Positions 1 to 5,545 of a stretch of DNA of 7,198 bases are shown here, piece by piece. The translations under genes and the position numbers were made by a program. Numbering within the stretch: position 1 is the stretch's first letter; every line of letters starts with the position of its first letter. The stretch lies in contig JAKMGS010000091.1 of the NCBI GenBank assembly GCA_022424815.1, positions 1 through 7,198 on the forward strand, read 5' to 3'. Below the pieces are notes generated by a model. The model saw only the letters and a program-made list of their open reading frames with translations. It was not told where the DNA came from and did not search any database. The DNA comes from Schleiferiaceae bacterium (lineage in GTDB: Bacteria > Bacteroidota > Bacteroidia > Flavobacteriales > Schleiferiaceae).

Positions 1-36
1 CAAGTCTGAAGTACTGCCCATAATGATTCCGATCAT
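1..36 (-). CDS. purE: N5-carboxyaminoimidazole ribonucleotide mutase PurE, N-terminal fragment (runs off left edge)
   Basis: Only the first 12 codons are present, reading MIGIIMGSTSDL on the minus strand. A hydrophobic strand followed by MGSxSDL is the N-terminal signature of class I PurE, which converts N5-CAIR to CAIR in de novo purine synthesis. The ATG lies 2 nt after the purK stop codon (TAG, TC, ATG), so the two genes are almost certainly co-transcribed and probably translationally coupled. The gene order purK then purE is the reverse of the E. coli purEK operon. The identification rests on the short motif plus the purK context. The rest of the gene lies outside the window, so length and catalytic residues cannot be checked. 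Confidence 0.85.
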   Translation of the reverse strand, partial: MIGIIMGSTSDL

Positions 37-38
37 GA

Positions 39-1193
39 CTATTTGCTTTTGACCAATATACTATTCTTTGCCCACTCGGCGCGCTTGCGGGCTTCATCTC
101 TATCTTTTGCCACTACCGTGACGTGTCCCATTTTACGGAAAGGACGTGTTTGCGCCTTGCCGTAAATGTGGATGTTTACCCCTGGCTCTCCGAGCAACTC
201 GTCGTACCCTTGATACACTACATCACCGCTATATCCTTCTGCACCTACTAGGTTCGCCATCACGCCCGCTGCTTTCAGCTCGGTAGAACCTAAGGGTAGG
301 TCAAGGACGGCGCGAACGTGCTGTTCGAATTGGCTAGTGTAACAAGCTTCAATGGTGTGGTGCCCACTATTGTGAGGACGTGGGGCTACTTCGTTGACTA
401 AGATCTCTCCCTCGGCAGTAATGAACAACTCGACTGCGAGTAGGCCGCAGATATCGTAGGCTTCCGCAGTACGGATGGCAATATCGTTGGCTTTTTGTTG
501 CATAGTTTCGTCCAAAACGGTAGGACAGAGTACGTATTCTACTTGGTTCGCCGTAGGGTGGAATTCTTGATCTGCGACAGGGAAGGTTTTCACCTCGCCA
601 CTTTCGTTGCGGGCGACAATCACACTTACTTCTAGTTCAAAGTCCACAAATGCTTCGAGCATGCCCGGGGCATCTGGGATGTGTTGCACATCTTCTTCGC
701 TACGGCAAACTACCACGCCAAAACCGTCATAGCCACCAGTAGCAGCCTTCCACACAAATGGGATGGGCCAACGCTCGCGAGCAGCTTCAAAGTCGGCCTT
801 GCCTGAGACCATCTCAAAACGTGAGGTGGGTATGTTGTGGTCGGCGTAGAATTGTTTCTGCTTGGTCTTGTCCTGAATGAGCTCTAAGCTGTCTGGATTT
901 GGGTGTACTTTTTTGCCTTGGGTACGCAGGTCTCTCAATGCTTGTACGTTGACTGCTTCAATCTCAATACATACGGTATCACAATCGGCAGCAAATGCCA
1001 TGACGGTATCGTAATCTTGAAGGGAGCCTACTTGAAATTCGTTTGCTCCAAACTGTGCTGGGGCGTCGGGAGAGGGATCGAGCACTTTCGTGCGGATGTC
1101 AAATTTGCGGGTGGTGTAGAGCATCATTTTGCCCAATTGGCCCCCGCCTAAAATTCCCAATTTATAATTTGTCGAGAAGATATTCTTTGCCAT
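39..1193 (-). CDS. purK: 5-(carboxyamino)imidazole ribonucleotide synthase PurK
   Basis: This is a cytosolic ATP-grasp ligase that makes N5-CAIR from AIR, ATP and bicarbonate, the step before PurE. The protein has 384 residues, a normal length for PurK. The N-terminal pre-ATP-grasp fold opens with LGILGGGQLGKM (residues 12-23). The central ATP-grasp domain includes FVWKAATGGYDGFGV (about 146-160) and the acidic LEAFVDFELEVSVIV segment (about 179-193). The family signature NEVAPRPHNSGHHTIEAC is at 267-284 and carries the metal- and nucleotide-binding Glu/Asn region. The C-terminal domain has YGKAQTRPFRKMGHVTV (344-360), typical of PurK. The first ATG is used; it lies 29 nt downstream of the sprT-like stop, and a -7 promoter element sits in that gap. 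Downstream, purE begins 2 nt after the stop. All expected motifs are intact. Confidence 0.97.
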   Translation of the reverse strand: MAKNIFSTNYKLGILGGGQLGKMMLYTTRKFDIRTKVLDPSPDAPAQFGANEFQVGSLQDYDTVMAFAADCDTVCIEIEAVNVQALRDLRTQGKKVHPNPDSLELIQDKTKQKQFYADHNIPTSRFEMVSGKADFEAARERWPIPFVWKAATGGYDGFGVVVCRSEEDVQHIPDAPGMLEAFVDFELEVSVIVARNESGEVKTFPVADQEFHPTANQVEYVLCPTVLDETMQQKANDIAIRTAEAYDICGLLAVELFITAEGEILVNEVAPRPHNSGHHTIEACYTSQFEQHVRAVLDLPLGSTELKAAGVMANLVGAEGYSGDVVYQGYDELLGEPGVNIHIYGKAQTRPFRKMGHVTVVAKDRDEARKRAEWAKNSILVKSK

Positions 1194-1213
1194 GCGTGCC
1201 CCATTGTTTGTGG

Positions 1214-1221
1214 CAAAGGTA
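1214..1221 (-). promoter_or_regulatory. Candidate Bacteroidota -7 promoter element for purKE
   Basis: The minus strand reads TACCTTTG here, an exact match to the Bacteroidota -7 consensus TAnnTTTG. It lies 20 bp before the purK ATG, which would give a leader of roughly 10-15 nt. I could not find a TTG/TTTG -33 element at the usual 19-21 bp spacing upstream, so this is half a promoter by consensus. Because it sits at the end of the sprT-like gene, it would let purKE be expressed independently of the upstream pair. Confidence 0.4.
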
Positions 1222-1222
1222 G

Positions 1223-1825
1223 TTAATCTGCAGGGTCTATGCGGGCTACCAAGGAGATGGTATATAATCTTTTATTCCCAAGATCCATTACGAGTGCTCT
1301 AGTTCGGCGACGTTCTTGGTAGCGGAAGTGGCGCTTTTTGAAGTGAAATTCATCGCCAGGCGCCAAATCTTTTAATAGTATCTGGTCGTCCTCGCCATCG
1401 AGCTGTAACAAGATGCTCTGTAGACTTGGATCACCACCCACAGCGCTTTTCGGGCGTGCTGCATGGTGCAGAATTGCCTTTTTATATACCTCGGGCCAAG
1501 GATGTGCCTCGGCTAGCGAAATCAACAGTGCTCCGAAGCAATGCTTCCACTCTTTACCGTGTGGAGCGGCCCTGCGGCCATACTTTTCCCAAGTAATGAG
1601 GTGGGCAAGTTCGTGAACGAAGGTGGTGAGGAATTGGTAAGGGCCTAAATTCCCGTTCATGGTGATGCTTGAGCGCTTTCCAGGCTTCGGCGGCCTGAAA
1701 TCACCAAGTTTGCTCTTGCGGGGACGGGTTATTTTGAGATCAAAATCATAGGGCGCCGTCCAAGCGTCTATCAACGGGAGCACATCACCCGTAGGCAGTA
1801 GCGGTTGGATGATGCTGAGGTCCAT
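1223..1825 (-). CDS. SprT-like zinc metalloprotease domain protein
   Basis: The 200-residue cytosolic protein carries an HExxH zinc-protease motif, FVHELAHLITWEKYG (69-83), with H71 and H75 as predicted zinc ligands and E72 as the general base. The following APHGKEWK (87-94) supplies the SprT/Spartan-type third ligand, H89. It lacks the C-terminal Cys4 zinc ribbon found in E. coli SprT: the only cysteine is C96. Its C-terminus is instead a basic, beta-rich segment (about 155-196, with FKKRHFRYQERRRTRALV), which I recall as common in Bacteroidota members. Spartan proteins cleave DNA-protein crosslinks, but the substrate of this bacterial group is not established, so no finer role is assigned. 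The ATG at 1825 follows directly on the stop codon of the upstream lipoprotein gene. purK lies 29 nt downstream. Confidence 0.85.
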   Translation of the reverse strand: MDLSIIQPLLPTGDVLPLIDAWTAPYDFDLKITRPRKSKLGDFRPPKPGKRSSITMNGNLGPYQFLTTFVHELAHLITWEKYGRRAAPHGKEWKHCFGALLISLAEAHPWPEVYKKAILHHAARPKSAVGGDPSLQSILLQLDGEDDQILLKDLAPGDEFHFKKRHFRYQERRRTRALVMDLGNKRLYTISLVARIDPAD

Positions 1826-1951
1826 TTAGGCCTTAGTAGGTTGTTCTACAGGTTGTTGAGAGAACGATGGGCAATCGCAATCTTTCGCGGTACCGCAGCT
1901 GCTCAATGCCAACGCAAAAAGGGCGATACAAATAGTGGCAATTCTCTTCAT
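1826..1951 (-). CDS. Very small lipoprotein, 41 residues, function unknown
   Basis: This open frame encodes MKRIATICIALFALALSSC followed by a 22-residue tail. It has a K-R n-region, a hydrophobic core (residues 4-16) and a lipobox L16-S17-S18-C19, followed by G20. Signal peptidase II cleavage would leave a 23-residue lipidated peptide containing a C25-x-C27 pair within DCDCPSF and a Gln/Pro-rich end. The signal-peptide architecture, and the TAA stop abutting the sprT-like ATG with no gap, argue that this is a real gene rather than noise. I recall similar tiny Bacteroidota lipoproteins with a CPSF/CPSW-like tail, but I cannot name a family. Upstream, 42 bp separate it from the divergent mlaE-like gene. 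A second ATG at 1956 dead-ends after two codons, so 1951 is the start. Confidence 0.7.
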   Translation of the reverse strand: MKRIATICIALFALALSSCGTAKDCDCPSFSQQPVEQPTKA

Positions 1952-1993
1952 AACATAGGAGTTTGTCCTTCAAAGAAACTGTAAATTAGCCAT
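1952..1993. promoter_or_regulatory. Divergent intergenic region between the lipoprotein gene and the mlaE-like gene
   Basis: This 42-bp gap must carry at least the start-proximal elements for both divergent units. On the minus strand, TTTCTTTG (1971-1978) is one mismatch from the -7 consensus TAnnTTTG, 20 bp before the lipoprotein ATG. On the plus strand, TTTG (1962-1965), then 16 bp, then TAAATTAG (1982-1989) loosely resembles a -33/-7 pair, but with short spacing and a degenerate -7. If used, it would place the transcription start at or next to the mlaE ATG. Neither promoter is a strong match, and upstream elements may lie inside the opposing genes. Confidence 0.3.
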
Positions 1994-2749
1994 ATGATCA
2001 CGAACTTTTTTGAAGGAATGGGTGCTTATGTGCTGCTGATGACAAAAGTCTTCCGCAGACCGGACCGTTGGAAGCTCTTTGTGCGTTCTTTGGTACATGA
2101 GATTCGTATTCTAGGATTAGATTCCATCAGTATTGTGGTCATTCTAAGTGTCTTCATGGGAGCGGTGGTGACTATTCAAACGGCCTTCCAGCTCAGCGAT
2201 GACCCGTTAATTCCAACCTACTATATCGCTATGGCGACTCGGGAGAGTATCACCCTTGAGTTTAGTCCTACAGTAGTTAGCCTTATTCTGGCCGGAAAAG
2301 TGGGTTCGAACATTGCCTCAAGTTTAGGTACAATGAGAGTATCTGAGCAAATTGATGCGCTGGAGATCATGGGGGTGAACAGCGCAAGCTTTCTGATTTT
2401 ACCGAAGGTGGCTGCACTCTTATTGTTCAATCCGGTACTTATCATTTTATCTCTTTTTCTAGGTCTATGGGGAGGAGCGATGGCAGGTGATTTACTAGGA
2501 TTGGTTCCTTTTGAAGAGAGTATCATGGGCTATAGGTTAGAATATATCGTCTTTGAAAACGCCATTTATGGATTGATCAAGGCCACCGCCTTTGCCTTTA
2601 TTATTGGCAGCGTGAGTGCATATTCAGGGTATTCGGTTAAAGGCGGTGCCGTTGAGGTAGGAATAGCCAGTACCAACGCTGTGGTTCGCTCGTGTTTAGC
2701 AATCATTTTGGCGAACTATTTATTGACAGATTTAATCCTTACCAGATGA
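1994..2749 (+). CDS. MlaE-family ABC transporter permease (phospholipid / MCE system)
   Basis: This 251-residue inner-membrane permease belongs to the MlaE/YrbE/TGD1 family, which forms the membrane core of MCE transporters moving phospholipids between the inner and outer membranes. Hydrophobic segments occur at about 45-62, 93-107, 138-166, 188-212 and 229-249. The most conserved family region, EFSPTVVSLILAGKVGSNIA and the adjoining LGTMRVSEQIDALEIMG, spans 89-127. A second conserved stretch, GYSVKGGAVEVG followed by STNAVV, is at about 212-231. The length is close to E. coli MlaE (about 260). The stop overlaps the start of the ATPase gene (ATGA at 2746-2749), so the two subunits should be made together. 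The first ATG gives the usual amphipathic N-terminal helix preceding the first membrane segment. Confidence 0.93.
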   Translation: MITNFFEGMGAYVLLMTKVFRRPDRWKLFVRSLVHEIRILGLDSISIVVILSVFMGAVVTIQTAFQLSDDPLIPTYYIAMATRESITLEFSPTVVSLILAGKVGSNIASSLGTMRVSEQIDALEIMGVNSASFLILPKVAALLLFNPVLIILSLFLGLWGGAMAGDLLGLVPFEESIMGYRLEYIVFENAIYGLIKATAFAFIIGSVSAYSGYSVKGGAVEVGIASTNAVVRSCLAIILANYLLTDLILTR

Positions 2750-3504
2750 TTCAAGCCAAAGGCATCGTAAAGAGTTTTGGTGAGAACCACGTACTCAAGG
2801 GCATTGATGTTGATTTTGTTCAAGGTCAAACAAACTTGATTATTGGTCGATCTGGATCGGGTAAGACGGTTTTTCTCAAGACCATCCTTGGCCTTTTTGA
2901 TCCTGATCAGGGCGCTATTCATTATGGCGATGAGGTCCTCGGAGAAATGACAAAAGCACGCCGCAAAACCTTGCGACAAGAAATTGGAATGGTATTTCAA
3001 GGCGGTGCATTGTTCGACAGCATGACGGTGGCGGAAAATATTAGATTCCCGTTGGAGATGTTCGCGGCCATGACCGAGCAGGAGAAGGACGAGCGGGTAA
3101 AGTTCGTGATGGACCGCGTGCGATTAGAAGGTGCAGGGGATAAATTTCCTAGTGAGATTTCTGGTGGGATGCAAAAGCGTGTGGCCATTGGTCGTGCGAT
3201 CTCTATGAATCCAAAGTACCTCTTCTGTGACGAGCCTAATTCTGGCTTGGACCCTGAGACAGCAATTGTTATTGACCAATTAATTCAAGAGCTCACTCAC
3301 GAATTCAATATGACGACCATCGTCAATACCCACGATATGAATTCTGTTTTGGAAATTGGGGATCACGTGATCTTTATGAAGGAAGGTCATAAGGTTTGGG
3401 AAGGGACAAATTCTGAAGTACTGGGTAGTACCAATGCTGATGTTGAAGATTACGTCTTCAAGAGCAAGCTGTTCAAGCAGGTACGCCAAGCATTCCGCAA
3501 GTAG
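2746..3504 (+). CDS. MlaF-family ABC transporter ATP-binding protein
   Basis: This 252-residue cytoplasmic ATPase partners the adjacent MlaE-like permease. It has a Walker A GRSGSGKT (34-41), a Q-loop at Q85 in MVFQGGALFDSMTVAEN (the GALFDS segment is typical of MlaF), an ABC signature ISGGMQKR (138-145), a Walker B YLFCDE ending in D162-E163, a D-loop in PNSGLDP and an H-loop at H196. The N in DEPNSGLDP, where many ABC ATPases have T, fits the Bacteroidota versions I recall. A longer frame opens at 2692, but the ATG at 2746 is preferred. It gives the standard MIQAKGIVKSFG beginning and an ATGA overlap with the permease stop, and the extra 18 residues are unlike any ABC N-terminus. No MCE-domain gene follows; the next gene is convergent. 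Confidence 0.95.
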   Translation: MIQAKGIVKSFGENHVLKGIDVDFVQGQTNLIIGRSGSGKTVFLKTILGLFDPDQGAIHYGDEVLGEMTKARRKTLRQEIGMVFQGGALFDSMTVAENIRFPLEMFAAMTEQEKDERVKFVMDRVRLEGAGDKFPSEISGGMQKRVAIGRAISMNPKYLFCDEPNSGLDPETAIVIDQLIQELTHEFNMTTIVNTHDMNSVLEIGDHVIFMKEGHKVWEGTNSEVLGSTNADVEDYVFKSKLFKQVRQAFRK

Positions 3505-3515
3505 AAAGAGGGCAC

Positions 3516-3543
3516 AAAAAAAACCGGGCTCCGAAGAGCCCGG
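3516..3543 (-). terminator. Strong Rho-independent terminator of the T9SS-protein gene
   Basis: On the minus strand an 8-bp perfect stem CCGGGCTC/GAGCCCGG (3536-3543 with 3524-3531) closes a TTCG loop, making the extra-stable C(UUCG)G tetraloop. It is followed immediately by eight Ts (3523 to 3516). The stem begins 29 nt after the stop of the T9SS protein, so it belongs to that gene. In the opposite direction the stem lies 19 nt after the mlaF-like stop, but only two Ts follow it, so termination of mlaEF transcripts here would depend on the hairpin alone. Confidence 0.93.
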
Positions 3544-3572
3544 CTTGGGTATTTGTGTTAAGCGAGTGAGGC

Positions 3573-4847
3573 TTATTTGATTGAAATGCGCTCAACAACA
3601 TTGATGCCTTCGCCTTCAACAGAAAGCAAGTACATTCCTTTTGCTTGAGTGCTTAGATCAATAGTCTTACGGTTACCAGCTACAAAGTTTTCGTTTGAGC
3701 GGTATACCACTTGACCTAGGATATCTACAACCGTTACAGTGGCGTTCGCATTAGCGTTCAACTCTACATTGACCACACCGTTAGATGGGTTAGGGTAGAT
3801 AGAAGCTACTGTTATAGCCAACTCTTCTGAACCTACAGTTGAAGTACCAGAGGCACGCAACCAGATCAAGTGTGAGTAGTTCATGTTGATGCTCGTTTGG
3901 TCGTTTCTCCAAGCCGAAGTGCCAGCGTGGTTTCCGTAACGAGTATCCGTAAACAAGAAGTTAGAACAGTTCGTAGAAGTACTATCAAAATCTTGGATGA
4001 AGTAACCCTGTGGAGCAGAAGTGTTTCCTTCACGGTAGTAGTAGAAATAGAATGGGTTAAGATCTCCGCTTAACGTCTGGTAGTTAATCGTATCAGAAGA
4101 ACCTAAACCATCTGGAAGGTACTCAACGAAGATACCCAACAATTCATCAGCGTCCATAGTGAATCCACCGTTTGGTACCTCAACACCGATAAGTGCAACA
4201 GACGTATCGCCTTCGTCTAATGTGTACTCTACTTGAACCGTAGAAGTAGCTGTAGGGCCACCTGCAACACCATGTGATGTGCTACCTGCGTAGTCCATAG
4301 TCTTAGCCGATGGTTGAACGGTCGAAGGAAGCGCCGCGAAGTATGCCGCTGGGTACTGAACACCAGAGAATGGTGCTGAGAAACCATCCGCACCTTTGAA
4401 AATGGTAAAGCGAATTTTATCTGCGTCGTTGTTGGCATCGTAGATTTCGTAACCGCCCACTACGAATAGTGAATCAATAGTTACTTGATCGCCTTCATTA
4501 AATTCACCGTCTCCCCAACCGTAGTAGTTGAAGTCGTATGTAGCACCCACAGCGTGGTTGTACGATGCCGATGCACTACCATCACTGTATACGATAGTTG
4601 TAGTTGAATCAGGAGTCGTAGTAATTGCACCCAATACCATGTCTGAGCTATAGTACTGGTACAAGAAATCAGTGTAGTCGTATAATTCGTCTACAGCACC
4701 ACCTCTTTTCAAGATGATATTTTCGATTTTTTCGCGAGCAGCTGAGGATACAGGAAGTTCTGCTTGCATCAAGCGTGCATTAACTGCATCTTGAGCGACA
4801 GCGCTGAATCCAAGTGCCACTGCAGCAAGGAGTAGAACTTTTTTCAT
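3573..4847 (-). CDS. Secreted protein with T9SS type A C-terminal sorting domain; ectodomain unassigned
   Basis: The protein has 424 residues. A Sec signal peptide MKKVLLLAAVALGFSAVA is followed by Q19, with likely cleavage after A18. The C-terminus from about 343 to 424 is a type IX sorting domain: SIYPNPSNG (349-357), DILGQVVY (375-382), AKGMYLLSV (402-410) and a final ISIK. The protein should therefore cross the outer membrane via T9SS and be released or anchored at the cell surface. The central part (about 30-340) is rich in Ser, Thr, Gly, Asp and aromatics, with one cysteine (C293) and beta-rich character. I see no catalytic motif and do not recognise a domain, so no activity is proposed. 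The gene follows the O-methyltransferase by 56 bp on the same strand and has its own terminator. No clear promoter consensus is visible in the short upstream gap. Confidence 0.92.
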   Translation of the reverse strand: MKKVLLLAAVALGFSAVAQDAVNARLMQAELPVSSAAREKIENIILKRGGAVDELYDYTDFLYQYYSSDMVLGAITTTPDSTTTIVYSDGSASASYNHAVGATYDFNYYGWGDGEFNEGDQVTIDSLFVVGGYEIYDANNDADKIRFTIFKGADGFSAPFSGVQYPAAYFAALPSTVQPSAKTMDYAGSTSHGVAGGPTATSTVQVEYTLDEGDTSVALIGVEVPNGGFTMDADELLGIFVEYLPDGLGSSDTINYQTLSGDLNPFYFYYYREGNTSAPQGYFIQDFDSTSTNCSNFLFTDTRYGNHAGTSAWRNDQTSINMNYSHLIWLRASGTSTVGSEELAITVASIYPNPSNGVVNVELNANANATVTVVDILGQVVYRSNENFVAGNRKTIDLSTQAKGMYLLSVEGEGINVVERISIK

Positions 4848-4886
4848 AAATCTTATTTAAGTAGAATTAAAGTGCCAACAAGATAA

Positions 4887-4919
4887 GTAAAGGAAACGAT
4901 TAATTAAAGTTTCCTTACC
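4887..4919. repeat. Imperfect inverted repeat spanning the O-methyltransferase stop codon
   Basis: The arms AAGGAAAC (4890-4897) and GTTTCCTT (4909-4916) are perfectly complementary. With a one-base bulge they extend by three more pairs (GTA 4887-4889 with TAC 4917-4919 around an extra A). The 11-nt loop contains the palindrome TTAATTAA (4900-4907), and the methyltransferase stop codon lies in it. On the minus-strand RNA the hairpin would be followed by the moderately U-rich UUAUCUUGUU. It could be a weak terminator or attenuator for the upstream operon, or a two-fold symmetric protein site ahead of the T9SS gene. Function is inferred only. Confidence 0.45.
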
Positions 4920-5545
4920 ATCATAATTCCATCCCGAACGCTAAGAATTACTTGCTCAACGCGATCGTCTTTAGTTACGTGATCATTAAGTGCTTGGATG
5001 GCCTTGGTGTCTTTATCGTTGGAATGAGGTCCGCCTACCACCTTTCCAGACCATAAAATATTATCAATGAGCATGATACCTCCGGTCCGGAGTTGAGGGA
5101 GCAGCTGCTCGTAATAATGAATGAGATTGATTTTATCAGCATCTAAGAAGACCAAATCCCAGGGTCGCTGAAGCGATTCTAAAATCTCTGTGGCAGGTCC
5201 GATGTGAAGGTGCATTTGATTGGCCTTCTCGTGTTTGGCCCAATATTTTTTAATTATGGTTTCCAATTCTTCATTGATCTCCACCGCATGGAACTCGCCA
5301 TCTGGTTTCAATCCTTCGACCAAGAAATGTGAAGCATATCCGGTGTAGGTGCCGACTTCTAAGATGAATGTTGGCTGCATCATGCTAGAAAACATCTTTA
5401 AAATCTGTCCTTGCACGTGCCCGCTCAGCATTCGAGGCATCAATACTTTGACCCAGGTTTCACGCTCTAGTTCATCTAGATAAGATGGCGCTTCGGTAGT
5501 GCGTCCTGCGATATAATTATGAAGATCGTCGCTGAGAAACTCCAT
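4904..5545 (-). CDS. Class I SAM-dependent O-methyltransferase (PF01596 / CCoAOMT-like)
   Basis: This is a 213-residue cytosolic methyltransferase of the cation-dependent catechol/caffeoyl-CoA O-methyltransferase type. Motif I ILEVGTYTGYA (61-71) binds SAM, and HAVEINEE (86-93) holds the acidic residue at the end of strand 2. LVFLDADK (131-138) with D135, and LIDNILWSGKV (159-169) with D161 and N162, match the divalent-metal ligands of the family. The C-terminal LSVRDGIMMVRK (201-212) is the usual last hairpin. The physiological substrate of such bacterial homologues is generally unknown. The start ATG overlaps the peptidase stop as TAATG (one shared base), so it is very likely coupled to that gene. 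Its stop lies in the loop of an inverted repeat. Confidence 0.93.
   Translation of the reverse strand: MEFLSDDLHNYIAGRTTEAPSYLDELERETWVKVLMPRMLSGHVQGQILKMFSSMMQPTFILEVGTYTGYASHFLVEGLKPDGEFHAVEINEELETIIKKYWAKHEKANQMHLHIGPATEILESLQRPWDLVFLDADKINLIHYYEQLLPQLRTGGIMLIDNILWSGKVVGGPHSNDKDTKAIQALNDHVTKDDRVEQVILSVRDGIMMVRKL

Noticed and set aside
5..16. 12-bp sequence TCTGAAGTACTG at 5-16 repeated at 3412-3423
   Set aside because: Both copies fall inside unrelated coding sequences (purE and mlaF-like); flanks do not match, so it is best explained by chance.
2221..2526. 101-codon minus-strand open frame
   Set aside because: Antisense to the core of the MlaE-like permease; low-complexity translation with no family resemblance.
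2692..2745. Longer N-terminus for the MlaF-like ATPase starting at 2692
   Set aside because: It would overlap the permease by 58 nt and add 18 residues unlike ABC ATPase N-termini; the ATG at 2746 gives the canonical start and an ATGA overlap.
4229..4438. 69-codon minus-strand frame inside the T9SS gene
   Set aside because: An alternative frame of a gene supported by signal peptide and sorting domain; no independent evidence.
4848..4903. Possible promoter TATCTTGT ahead of the T9SS gene
   Set aside because: Only a partial match to TAnnTTTG, with no -33 TTTG at the proper spacing; not strong enough to annotate.
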